Source of the DNA: Caulobacter radicis
Lineage (GTDB): Bacteria > Pseudomonadota > Alphaproteobacteria > Caulobacterales > Caulobacteraceae
Assembly (NCBI RefSeq): GCF_003094615.1
Contig: NZ_QDKO01000007.1
Coordinates: 52,441 to 116,440, forward strand
Direction: 5' to 3'
DNA: 64,000 nt
The notes under the pieces were generated by a model. It did not search any database. It was not told the origin of the DNA and worked only from the letters and a program-made list of their open reading frames with translations. Below are positions 18,708 to 28,392 of the stretch, piece after piece (position 1 is the first letter of the stretch; each line of letters starts with the position of its first letter). The translations under genes were made by a program, and so were the position numbers.

Positions 18708-19222
18708 TTGCGCTCCAGTACGCGGAAGACGAACGGGAAGTCGTCGCCCTCGCCGGCGGGGCGCTCCTCGCGGCGTACTTCCGTCCAGGCGCTTTCGTCG
18801 AAGGCGGGGAAGGCGACGTCGCCCTCGACCTCGGCCTGGACTTCGGTGACGTAAATCCGCTTGGCGCGGGGCAGGGCGAGCTCGAACAGGGCCGCGCCGC
18901 CGATCACGCAGACCTCCTCGACGCCGTCCTCGGCCGCCTGCTCCTTGCCGATCTGAACGGCTTCGGACCAGGTGTCGCAGACCACCGCGCCCTCGGCCTC
19001 GAACTTGTGGTCGCGGGTCAGCACGATGTTGAGGCGGCCAGGCAGGGGCTTCCTGGGCAGGCTGTCCCAGGTCTTGCGGCCCATGATCACCGGCTTGCCC
19101 AGGGTGGCGGCCTTGAACATCTGAAGATCCGACTTCAGACGCCAGGGCAGGTCGTTGTCGCGGCCGATGACGCCGTTGAGCGAGCGGGCGACGGGGCCGA
19201 CGGTGAGGATGGGGGCGGTCAT
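18704..19222 (-). CDS. folA: Dihydrofolate reductase
   Basis: A 172-residue enzyme reducing dihydrofolate to tetrahydrofolate with NADPH. Core motifs are NGVIGRDNDLPWRLKSDLQMFK near residues 16-37, where the Asp of DLPW region and the Leu-Pro-Trp contact folate, VIMGRKTWDSLPRKPLPGR with the NADPH-binding Gly-Arg-Lys-Thr, and EEVCVIGGAALFELAL. Length is normal for a bacterial FolA. It lies 39 bases downstream of thyA, the classic arrangement in which ThyA consumes methylene-THF and leaves dihydrofolate for FolA to recycle. Identification is firm. Confidence 0.95.
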   Translation of the reverse strand: MTAPILTVGPVARSLNGVIGRDNDLPWRLKSDLQMFKAATLGKPVIMGRKTWDSLPRKPLPGRLNIVLTRDHKFEAEGAVVCDTWSEAVQIGKEQAAEDGVEEVCVIGGAALFELALPRAKRIYVTEVQAEVEGDVAFPAFDESAWTEVRREERPAGEGDDFPFVFRVLERK

Positions 19223-19261
19223 GACGGCGAGTCTTAGCGGCCCGCCGTCGCTAGCGGAAGC

Positions 19262-20104
19262 TCAGACCGAGACCGCCGCCTTGATGTGCGGGTGGGCCTC
19301 GTAGCCTTCCAGCGTGAAGTCCTCGTATTCGAAGGCGAAAAGGTCGGCCTTGTCGGCGATCTTCATCGTCGGGAAGGCGTAGGGCTCGCGGGTCAGCTGC
19401 TCGCGGGCCTGGTCGAGATGGTTCAGGTAGAGGTGGGCGTCGCCGAAGGTGTGCACGAATTCGCCCGGCTGCAGGCCGACGACCTTGGCCACCATCAGGG
19501 TCAGCAGGGCGTAGCTGGCGATGTTGAACGGCACCCCCAAGAATACGTCGGCGCTGCGCTGGTAGAGCTGGCAGGACAGCTTTCCATCCGCCACGAAGAA
19601 CTGGAACAGGCAGTGGCAGGGCGGCAGGGCCATGTCCTCGACGTCGGCCGGGTTCCAGGCTGACACGATATGCCGGCGGCTGTTGGGATTGGTCTTCAGC
19701 CCCTCGACCAGATTGACGATCTGGTCGATCGACTGGCCGTTCGGGGCCGCCCACGAGCGCCACTGCTTGCCATACACCGGGCCGAGCTCGCCGTTCTCGT
19801 CGGCCCACTCGTCCCAGATGCGCACGCCGTTGTCCTTGAGATAGGCGATGTTGGTCTCGCCCTTCAGGAACCACAAAAGCTCGATGATGATCGACCGCAG
19901 GTGCAGCTTCTTGGTGGTCAGGACCGGGAAGCCCTTGGCGAGGTCGAAGCGGATCTGGCGGCCGAACACGCCCTTGGTCCCGGTGCCCGTGCGGTCGCCG
20001 CGCTCGACGCCGTTGTCGAGGATGTCGGCCAGCAGGGCGAGGTACTGCCGCTCGGGATGGTCGGCGGCGGCGGCTTTCGGGGCGTCGAGGACGGCGGTGG
20101 TCAT
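19262..20104 (-). CDS. thyA: Thymidylate synthase
   Basis: A 280-residue enzyme making dTMP from dUMP with methylene-[27 protein letters not shown] is the N-terminal phosphate-binding part; the catalytic Cys lies in [12 protein letters not shown], and [20 protein letters not shown] and [11 protein letters not shown] follow. The ATG at 20104 is chosen; a GTG three codons earlier is possible but lacks an advantage. It is the first gene of the thyA-folA unit, isolated from the upstream CsgG-type gene by a terminator. The length (slightly above the 264 residues of E. coli ThyA) reflects an extra N-terminal Ala-rich stretch. Confidence 0.96.
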   Translation of the reverse strand: MTTAVLDAPKAAAADHPERQYLALLADILDNGVERGDRTGTGTKGVFGRQIRFDLAKGFPVLTTKKLHLRSIIIELLWFLKGETNIAYLKDNGVRIWDEWADENGELGPVYGKQWRSWAAPNGQSIDQIVNLVEGLKTNPNSRRHIVSAWNPADVEDMALPPCHCLFQFFVADGKLSCQLYQRSADVFLGVPFNIASYALLTLMVAKVVGLQPGEFVHTFGDAHLYLNHLDQAREQLTREPYAFPTMKIADKADLFAFEYEDFTLEGYEAHPHIKAAVSV

Positions 20105-20148
20105 GGGCCGCACAATCGCGACGAATCGAGCCCGTGGCCAATCACAAA

Positions 20149-20179
20149 AACGCCCCGCGCGGCGAGCCGGCGGGGCGTT
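20149..20179 (-). terminator. Terminator of the CsgG-type gene
   Basis: AACGCCCCG (20149-20157) pairs with CGGGGCGTT (20171-20179). Read on the minus strand the stem is followed by TTTTT, so it ends the gene at 20202-21152 and insulates thyA. Confidence 0.85.
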
Positions 20180-20201
20180 CTCGTTCAGGTGGAGGCGAGC
20201 C

Positions 20202-21152
20202 TTACTTGCCCGGCTCCAGGCCGGTGTTCAGCACCCAGCCGACGTTGTCGTTCTCGTCGGCGACTTCCCACCACAGGTCCTGCTTCTTGCCGGTCGGGTA
20301 GACGATGGCGCCGGCGGGCAGGGCGCGGATCAGCTTGCCGGCCGCGACCGGGGTGGCGCGCATGTTGACGACGCGGGTGGCCACGAAGGACTTGGTCGGG
20401 GCGGCCTGCGCCGAGGCGGCGCTGTCGCCGACCAGGCCCAGTTCGCCGACCATCTTCGAGTAGCTGTTGATGAAGGCCAGGGTGATGATGCGGCCGATCT
20501 CGGTGTCTTCGTAGCCGCCGCCGACCGCGCCGGCGAAGCCGATGCCGCCGCCCGCGCCCCAGCCGATGTCGTTCTTCACCGCGTAGCCTTCCTGCACGGC
20601 CACGGTCTCGGTGGTCCGGACGTTGGTCAGCGACAGGACGGTGTTGGCTTCCAGCTTCTTGGTCTTGATGCCGCCGATCAGGCCGCCGGCGCGACCGCCG
20701 ATCAGGCCGCCGATGGCGCCGGCCACCGCGCCGCCGCCGGCGTTGCTGTCGCTGGCCTGGACCTCGGCGACCAGCACGTAGTCGGCCGCCTTGATCTGGC
20801 CCTGGCCGACGTTGGAGCCGCGTTGCAGGCCGAGATTGCCGCCGATGTTGCGTTCGATCTGGGCGGCGTTCAGGCCCGCGCCCCGGTCGACCAGGTTGAA
20901 GCAGCCCGACTTCTGGACGATGGCGCGCAGCAGCTTCTGCGGCGAGGCCAGATTATACTGGGTCCAGCCGCGCGGATCGTCGCCGTCGATGATCGACAGG
21001 GTGCCCAGCTTGCGGGTGCAGCGCGGCACTTCGGCCTGGGCCTGGGTCTGCATCTGCTGGGCCTTGGTCGGCTTGGCCTGAGCGAAGGCTTCGACCGGAA
21101 CGGCGACGCAAATCATCGCGCTCGCCGCGAGCATGAGTTTCTTCATCGACAT
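20202..21152 (-). CDS. CsgG-like secreted protein with C-terminal SH3-type domain
   Basis: A 316-residue exported protein. Residues 1-25 are a signal peptide ending AFAQA. Residues about 45-235 look like the CsgG/curli-assembly fold: [42 protein letters not shown], then [14 protein letters not shown], a Gly-rich insert with a [16 protein letters not shown] stretch, and [18 protein letters not shown]. Residues about 250-312 form a bacterial SH3 module ([30 protein letters not shown], ending [17 protein letters not shown]). CsgG proteins are outer-membrane secretion pores, but no lipobox Cys is seen here, so a soluble periplasmic role binding cell wall through SH3 is possible. GGAGG lies upstream of the ATG. 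Confidence 0.82.
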   Translation of the reverse strand: MSMKKLMLAASAMICVAVPVEAFAQAKPTKAQQMQTQAQAEVPRCTRKLGTLSIIDGDDPRGWTQYNLASPQKLLRAIVQKSGCFNLVDRGAGLNAAQIERNIGGNLGLQRGSNVGQGQIKAADYVLVAEVQASDSNAGGGAVAGAIGGLIGGRAGGLIGGIKTKKLEANTVLSLTNVRTTETVAVQEGYAVKNDIGWGAGGGIGFAGAVGGGYEDTEIGRIITLAFINSYSKMVGELGLVGDSAASAQAAPTKSFVATRVVNMRATPVAAGKLIRALPAGAIVYPTGKKQDLWWEVADENDNVGWVLNTGLEPGK

Positions 21153-21225
21153 AGACAGCGCCCTCCAGGCCCCTTCGAATTCCGCGCGGACACTACAGTA
21201 TCGATTGCACGCAAGCCAAGCTCGC

Positions 21226-21780
21226 CTAACCGGCGAACCCGCCTTCGTCGAGAAAGGCCTGCTCGGCCGGGGTGGTTTCCCGCCCCAGCGCGACGTTGCG
21301 GTGCGGGAAACGGCCGAAGCGGGCGATGATGTCGCGGTGGATGATCGCCCACTTCATGGCGTCCTCGTCGCCGGTGTCGGCCTGCATGCCCGCGCACAGC
21401 TCGATGCACAGCTCCTGGTCGGCCAGGGATTCGGAGTGCTCGAACGGCAGGTAGAAGAAATAGCGCAGTTCCGGGACGACGGCGGTGTCGTGCCCCTTGG
21501 CGATGGCGGCGCGGGCCACGGCGCGGGCCTTGCCGTCCGTGGCGAAGGCGTGGCCGCTGCGGCGGTAGAGATTGCGGGGGAACTGGTCGAGCACGATGAT
21601 CAGCGCCAGCGAGCCCTCGGGGGTCTCGACCCAGGAATCGTAGTCGCCGCGGGCGGCCGCGTGGTGGGTCGGCTCGTACTTCAGGCGGATCGCCTCGTCG
21701 AAGGATCGGTTCTTCTCGAACCACCGCCTGGGGCCGGCTTCGCTCCAGAAGCCCAGAATGTCCTGCGGTCGGGCGGCCAT
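21226..21780 (-). CDS. DUF924 family protein
   Basis: A 184-residue all-helical protein. It begins with PQDILGFWSEAGPRRWFEKNRSFDEAIR and has IIVLDQFPRNLYRRSGHAFATDGKAR and YFFYLPFEHSESLADQELCIEL, the two most conserved blocks of DUF924; KWAIIHRDIIARFGRFPHRNVALGRETTPAEQAFL near the C-terminus is also typical. The fold is TPR-like; function is unknown. It is transcribed alone, divergent from the RcnB-like gene with 104 bases between the start codons. Assignment to the family is firm. Confidence 0.9.
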   Translation of the reverse strand: MAARPQDILGFWSEAGPRRWFEKNRSFDEAIRLKYEPTHHAAARGDYDSWVETPEGSLALIIVLDQFPRNLYRRSGHAFATDGKARAVARAAIAKGHDTAVVPELRYFFYLPFEHSESLADQELCIELCAGMQADTGDEDAMKWAIIHRDIIARFGRFPHRNVALGRETTPAEQAFLDEGGFAG

Positions 21781-21884
21781 GGCCTTCTCCTGCGGGTTTC
21801 GTTCAATTGCGGTTCATGCGCCAAGCGCGACACTGTGATCAAGGGATGAGCCACGGGCCGGCGCAAGGCCCCTTGGAGCAAGAG

Positions 21885-24109
<2,225 letters not shown>

Positions 24110-24136
24110 GCGTCGGCCTCACGGCTGAACGGACGA

Positions 24137-24165
24137 CGGCGGGCTCGCAAGGGCCCGCCGTTTTT
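24137..24165 (+). terminator. Rho-independent terminator of ilvC
   Basis: CGGCGGGC (24137-24144) pairs with GCCCGCCG (24153-24160) around an 8-base loop and is followed by TTTTT. Confidence 0.92.
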
Positions 24166-24186
24166 CGTTTGGGGATTAGGCGTCAT

Positions 24187-24290
24187 TGCGTCCTTCGAGG
24201 CCCGCTGCACGGGCGCCTCAGGATGAGGGAATAGCGCAATGACCTCCCTCATCCTGAGGTGCGAGCCGAAGGTGAGCCTCGAAGGACGCA
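24187..24290. repeat. REP/BIME-type inverted repeat
   Basis: TGCGTCCTTCGAGGC (24187-24201) is repeated inverted at 24276-24290, and CCTCAGGATGAGGGA (24216-24230) is repeated inverted at 24245-24259, so the whole can fold as a two-arm cruciform. It is related to the elements at 39235 and 59375 by the CTCAGGATGAGG core. Confidence 0.9.
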
Positions 24291-24304
24291 CGGCCCCAAC
24301 GCAC

Positions 24305-25105
24305 CTAGCCCAGCACGAACACCGGGCCCCAGGCCACTTGGTACTTGTGCGTGCCGCTCGACAGGTGAGGGCGCAACTGCCAGGCGCCGGGCGGGATGTT
24401 CACCGGCTGCGGGCGCTCGACATAGGTCTGGGTCAGCACGTCGCCGCCGGGTTCGGACAGCGAGAACTGGTCGATGCGGGGGCTGGCGCGTGACAGGGCC
24501 GCGGCGATGGCCTCGACGCTCTGGGCCCGAAGCGGGGCGGGGGCGGCCAGGCGGGCGGAGACCTCGGCATAGACGCCCACGGCGATGACCTGCGGGCCTT
24601 CGCGCAGGGCGGCGTAGGCCACATGGGTGAAGCCCGGCGCCAGCAGGTTGGCGCGGTGGCCTGGGCTCGTCTTCCACTGGCCCATGATCTGGTCGGGCCG
24701 AACCTGGCCGGCGGCGTTGCGGCGCATGGCGATGTTCTCGGCCGGGGCGCCGACGAGGTCGCGGGCCAGGAGGCCCACGCGCGCGGCCGGGCCGAATCCT
24801 TCGCGGGTCATGTGGTCGTAGATCTGGCTGCGGGCGATATCGGCCGCATGGGCGCGGGCGGCCAGGGCCAGGCCAGGATCGAAACGCAGGGGCGACAGGC
24901 CCCGGGCCTCCCGGAAAGCGTCGCCCTGGTCGAGCAGTTCACGCTCGAAATCGGCGTCGAAATCGCCTCGGCGGACGGCCAGCTGGTCGCGCAGGCGGCG
25001 CTCGTAGGCGAGGAAGGGCTGGGCCGAAGCGGCGGCGGCCAGGCTCGGCGCGGTCAGGGCGGCGGCGCCCAGGACCAGGGTCGCGCGGCGGGACAGGGTG
25101 GTCAT
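24305..25105 (-). CDS. CAP (SCP/PR-1) family secreted protein, Tat substrate
   Basis: A 266-residue exported protein. Residues 1-28 are a twin-arginine signal (TLSRRATLVLGAAAL, cleavage near ASA-QP). The middle is a CAP domain: LRFDPGLALAARAHAADIARSQIYDHMTREG, then VGAPAENIAM and MGQWKTSPGHRANLLAPGFTHVAYA, with the cavity His and Glu residues present. After about residue 190 a separate beta-rich segment follows, ending GTHKYQVAWGPVFVLG. Roles of bacterial CAP proteins are mostly unknown (proteolysis, lipid or wall binding proposed). The ATG at 25105 includes the RR motif; the long frame upstream is antisense to other genes. Confidence 0.87.
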   Translation of the reverse strand: MTTLSRRATLVLGAAALTAPSLAAAASAQPFLAYERRLRDQLAVRRGDFDADFERELLDQGDAFREARGLSPLRFDPGLALAARAHAADIARSQIYDHMTREGFGPAARVGLLARDLVGAPAENIAMRRNAAGQVRPDQIMGQWKTSPGHRANLLAPGFTHVAYAALREGPQVIAVGVYAEVSARLAAPAPLRAQSVEAIAAALSRASPRIDQFSLSEPGGDVLTQTYVERPQPVNIPPGAWQLRPHLSSGTHKYQVAWGPVFVLG

Positions 25106-25168
25106 CGGCGGACGGTTCGATCTCCAAGACGGTTGACAGGTCGGGCCGGTCGCCCGCTCTAAGGCCGG

Positions 25169-25732
25169 ATGCGACCTGTCCGTTCCCTTTGGCTGGCCGG
25201 CCCCGAAGCCTGGCTCCCTGACGCCCAAGCTCAAGACCTGCGCCGCAAGGCCCTGTGCCTGGACGCGGGCTTCACGCCGTTCTCGGGCGGCCAGGCCGCG
25301 CCGGGCGACGACTTCAGCTCCGAAATCCAGGCCCGTGAACTCTACATGGACCGCATGGCCCAATTGCGTCAGGTCGATGCGGCGATCGTCAACCTGACCC
25401 CTTGGCGGGGGGCGTCCTGCGACACTGGCGTCGCCTTCGAGGCCGGTGTGCTGGCCGGGCTGGGCAGGCCGGTGTTCGCCTATCTCAATGTCGAGGACGA
25501 AAGCCTGGCCGAGTATGTCGACCGGGTCGACGTGCTGGTCGGCGCCGAGCGCGGCGAGGACGGCGTCTGGCGCGACGAGAACGGCTGCATGGTCGAGGAC
25601 CTGGGCCTGCCCGAGAGCGTGATGCTGTGGGCCGAGGCGCGGCGGCTGTTCGTCATCGTCACGCCCGATCCGCTGCACGACCTGACGGGGCTGGAGATGT
25701 GCCTGCAGGCGCTGCGGCTGTACGCGGAATGA
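25169..25732 (+). CDS. Nucleoside 2-deoxyribosyltransferase family protein
   Basis: A 187-residue protein of the nucleoside 2-deoxyribosyltransferase/DUF4406-like Rossmann fold. It starts with SLWLAGPEAWLPDA, a variant of the substrate-binding strand of the family, and has MAQLRQVDAAIVNLTPWRGASCDTGVAFEAGVLAGLGRPVFAYLN, where Asp in NLTP(x)RG and the Glu of AFEAG correspond to the nucleotide-binding and catalytic positions. Such enzymes exchange bases between deoxyribonucleosides or hydrolyse nucleotides. It is divergent from the CAP gene with 63 bases between starts and is followed by a palindromic repeat, so it is a single-gene unit. Confidence 0.85.
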   Translation: MRPVRSLWLAGPEAWLPDAQAQDLRRKALCLDAGFTPFSGGQAAPGDDFSSEIQARELYMDRMAQLRQVDAAIVNLTPWRGASCDTGVAFEAGVLAGLGRPVFAYLNVEDESLAEYVDRVDVLVGAERGEDGVWRDENGCMVEDLGLPESVMLWAEARRLFVIVTPDPLHDLTGLEMCLQALRLYAE

Positions 25733-25864
25733 GATCCTCCCCCTGAAGGGGGAGGAGGGGCGGAGGGGGAAAGTTCCTTCTGGTGGCGGGACGGCGGCTG
25801 GTTCACAGGTCACGTCCCCCTCCGTCGGCTTCGCCGATAGCTCCCCCCTTCCGGGTGAGGATCT
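25733..25864. repeat. Intergenic palindromic repeat, CCTCCCCCT family (copy 3)
   Basis: ATCCTCCCCCTGAAGGGGGA at left and AGCTCCCCCCTTCCGGGTGA at right, with GTCGGCTTCGCCGA inside. Same parts as the copies at 10364 and 31033. It fills most of the gap between the deoxyribosyltransferase and MATE genes. Confidence 0.85.
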
Positions 25865-25931
25865 AGAGGCGCCCCTTGCCCAATCGATGGGCATCAGCCA
25901 CCTTCCGGCCCCGTTTTGAAAGGCCAACCCC

Positions 25932-27299
25932 ATGTCGCGTCCCGCGGCCGCGCCGGCTTCCGGGAAGTCGCGCGGCGTCATCGTCACAGACCTGATCGAA
26001 CTGCTGCGCCTGGCCGGGCCGGTGGTGCTGTCGCGCCTGGGGATCATGGTCATGGGCCTTACCGACGCCATCGTCGTGGGCCACTTCTCGGCCCAGCAGC
26101 TGGGTTTCCACGCCATGGCCTGGGCGCCGACCTCGGTGTTCGTCACCGTGACCGTCGGCCTGCTGGTCGGGACCCAGGTGATGGGCTCGCGGGCCATGGG
26201 GGCCGGGCGGCCGCATGAGGCCGGGGCGGTGCTGCGGCGGGGCGTGGTCTACGCCTTCTGGCTGGGCCTGGCCGGCTCGGTGCTGCTGGCCGTGGCCGCG
26301 CCGCCGCTGCTGCACCACGTCGGCATCGAGAAGGCCCTGGCCGACGGGGCGACCGCGCCGCTGATCGTGTTCTCGCTGTCGCTGACGCCCTATGCCCTGA
26401 GCGTCGCTTTGAGCTTCTGGCTCGAGGGTCTGGGGCGGCCGGGCCTGGTGACGGTCAACATGTGGGTGGCCAACCTGATCAACCTGGCGGTCAACCTGCT
26501 GCTGGTGCCCGGCGTCATGGGCTTGCCGGCCCTGGGCGCGGTGGGCGCGGCCTGGGCCACCTTCGTCGCCCGCACGGCCTTCACCATCATGCTGGTGATC
26601 GTGATCGTGCGCCTGAAGGACGCCCGCGCCATGGGCGTGTTCGACAAGCCGGTGCGCGACCGCGCGGCCGAGAAGGAGCAGCGCCGGGTCGGCTACGGCG
26701 CGGGCAGCTCCAACCTGTTCGAGGTCTCGGCCTTCGCCGGCATGAGCCTGGTGGCCGGCTGGCTGGGCGGCCTGAACGTCGCGGCCTGGGCCGTGGTGCT
26801 GAACGTGGCGGGGGTGATCTTCATGGTCCCGCTGGGCCTGGCGACGGCCACGGCCGTGCAGGTGGCCCGCGCCCACGGCGCGCGTGACCCGGCGGGCATG
26901 AGCCGGGCCGGCTGGATATCCTTCGGCGTCACCGCCGTCTTCGCCCTGGTGGTGGCGCTGCTGCTCTATCCGTTGCGCCACCTGGTGGCCGGCGCCTACA
27001 CCGCCGACCCGGCCGCCATCGCCCTGATCGCGCCGGCGCTGGTGCTGACCTGCCTGTTCCTGGTGCCCGACGCCGTGCAGGTGGTCTGCGCCCAGGCGCT
27101 GCGGGCGCGGGGAGAGGTCTGGATCCCGGCCGCCACCCACATGGTCGCCTACGCCCTGATCATGGGGCCGCTGGCCTGGTGGCTGGCCCTGCCGATGAAG
27201 ATGGGCCTGGACGGCATCGTCTGGTCGGTGATCGTCACCAGCTTCGCGGCGGCGGCGATGCTGCTGGGGCGGTATCGGATGCTGGATAAGCGGGGCTGA
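25932..27299 (+). CDS. MATE family efflux transporter
   Basis: A 455-residue inner-membrane antiporter of the multidrug and toxic compound extrusion family. About twelve hydrophobic segments are spread over the length; the first repeat opens LLRLAGPVVLSRLGIMVMGLTDAIVVGHFSAQQLGFHAMAWAP, with the characteristic pairing of a GP motif and D-A-I-V-V-G-H-F, and the second repeat shows SSNLFEVSAFAGMSLVAGWLGGLNVAAWAVVLNV. Such pumps export cationic drugs or metabolites using H+ or Na+. No regulator gene is adjacent. It converges on the gene at 27322 across a short hairpin. Confidence 0.92.
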   Translation: MSRPAAAPASGKSRGVIVTDLIELLRLAGPVVLSRLGIMVMGLTDAIVVGHFSAQQLGFHAMAWAPTSVFVTVTVGLLVGTQVMGSRAMGAGRPHEAGAVLRRGVVYAFWLGLAGSVLLAVAAPPLLHHVGIEKALADGATAPLIVFSLSLTPYALSVALSFWLEGLGRPGLVTVNMWVANLINLAVNLLLVPGVMGLPALGAVGAAWATFVARTAFTIMLVIVIVRLKDARAMGVFDKPVRDRAAEKEQRRVGYGAGSSNLFEVSAFAGMSLVAGWLGGLNVAAWAVVLNVAGVIFMVPLGLATATAVQVARAHGARDPAGMSRAGWISFGVTAVFALVVALLLYPLRHLVAGAYTADPAAIALIAPALVLTCLFLVPDAVQVVCAQALRARGEVWIPAATHMVAYALIMGPLAWWLALPMKMGLDGIVWSVIVTSFAAAAMLLGRYRMLDKRG

Positions 27300-27300
27300 T

Positions 27301-27321
27301 CCTTCTCCCTCTGGGAGAAGG
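27301..27321. terminator. Short hairpin between convergent genes
   Basis: CCTTCTCCC pairs with GGGAGAAGG around a 3-base loop, in the 22-bp gap between the MATE gene and the gene on the other strand. No T run, so termination is uncertain; position suggests a shared transcript end. Confidence 0.55.
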
Positions 27322-28224
27322 TTAAATGGCGGCCCCGAGGATCCAGCCTTCCTGGGTCTGCACGTCCTCCACCAGCTCCGCCGGCGCGTCCTTGGACGGT
27401 CCGAACAGGGCGGCCAGCTTGCCGGCCTCGTCCAGCTTGGCGAAGTGTTCGGCCAGGCCGCGCACCTGGGCCAGGTCCTTGATCTCGCCGGGGCCGGGGA
27501 CGGCCTTGATCAGCGACGGATAGACCTCGGCGACCACGGCCTCGACGCCGTCGAGGTCGGCTTCGGTCAGGGCCTTGAAGCCGGTCTCGAACGGCCAGAC
27601 GCGCACGGCCTCGCCGCGAGCGTCCCTCAGGCGGCGCACCGCCGGGATGCCCATGATCGCCTGGCCGCCGACCGAGCCGTTGTAATAGAGCTTCCAGATC
27701 GAGTGCGCGCCTTTCGCCGCCACGTCGGCATGGCGGAACTCCGGCAGGTCGTCCGGACCATGCTCGCGCGTGCGCTTGGGCTGCAGCGTGGTCAGGGCGT
27801 CCTTGGGCGGGCAGCCCCAGAACGGGAACGGACCGCCGGTCAGGCGACGGTTGATCTCCGAGCCGACGCCGAAGCGGTTGTTGGTGTTGTCGGCCTTGTC
27901 CTTGACCATCTTGTTCAGTTGGTCCCAGACCGCGCGCCAGGGCGTCTCGCCCGGCAGGTTCAGGGCCTGGGATAAGCCGCGCGGGAAGCCCAGCGGGAAG
28001 TCGAAGCCGACCAGCGCGCGCTCGCCGCGCTTCTTCAGGTCGTCGAGGATGACGGCGAGCTTGGCCTCGGCCTCGTTGCGGGTGGCCGGGTTGTAGCTCT
28101 CGAAGGTCAGGCGGAAGCGCACGTCGCGCTTGAGCACGCCGATCCAGACGGAGTCGGCCCCGGTGGTCGGCTTGGCCGCCGCGCTCCAGTCGACGATCAC
28201 ATAGGCGCTGAAAAGCCGCGACAC
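27322..28224 (-). CDS. Conserved hypothetical protein, DUF429/RNase H-like
   Basis: A 300-residue protein starting with GTG at 28224 (GGAG eight bases upstream). The N-terminus LFSAYVIVDWSAAAKPTTGADSVWIGVLKRD has an Asp in a beta-strand, then ALVGFDFPLGFPRGLSQALN supplies another Asp, and RVWPFETGF and AVVAEVYPSLIKA follow, an order reminiscent of the RNase H-like fold of DUF429 (D...D...ExYP). FWGCPPKDALTTLQPKRTREHG is conserved-looking. Proteins like this have been labelled cobalamin-related in genome annotations, which I cannot support from the sequence. Cytosolic; function unknown. It lies downstream of opgH but beyond that gene's terminator. Confidence 0.75.
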   Translation of the reverse strand: MSRLFSAYVIVDWSAAAKPTTGADSVWIGVLKRDVRFRLTFESYNPATRNEAEAKLAVILDDLKKRGERALVGFDFPLGFPRGLSQALNLPGETPWRAVWDQLNKMVKDKADNTNNRFGVGSEINRRLTGGPFPFWGCPPKDALTTLQPKRTREHGPDDLPEFRHADVAAKGAHSIWKLYYNGSVGGQAIMGIPAVRRLRDARGEAVRVWPFETGFKALTEADLDGVEAVVAEVYPSLIKAVPGPGEIKDLAQVRGLAEHFAKLDEAGKLAALFGPSKDAPAELVEDVQTQEGWILGAAI

Positions 28225-28340
28225 GGCGGAGGCTCCGTCAAATCCAAACGAAGCGCGCTTCTACTCCCCCAAAGGGCGAGCCGCCAGCCGTTGCGGAGCT
28301 TGAGTTGGTGTTTCTCGGACGTCCGTATCGACGGCCAATA

Positions 28341-28368
28341 AAAAACCCCGCCCGGGAGGGGCGGGGTT
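28341..28368 (-). terminator. Terminator of opgH
   Basis: AACCCCGCCC pairs with GGGCGGGGTT around a short GGGAG loop. Read on the minus strand the stem is followed by TTTTTTATT, so it ends opgH. Confidence 0.9.
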
Positions 28369-28392
28369 CTTCGAGGGGCGGTGATCGGGCGA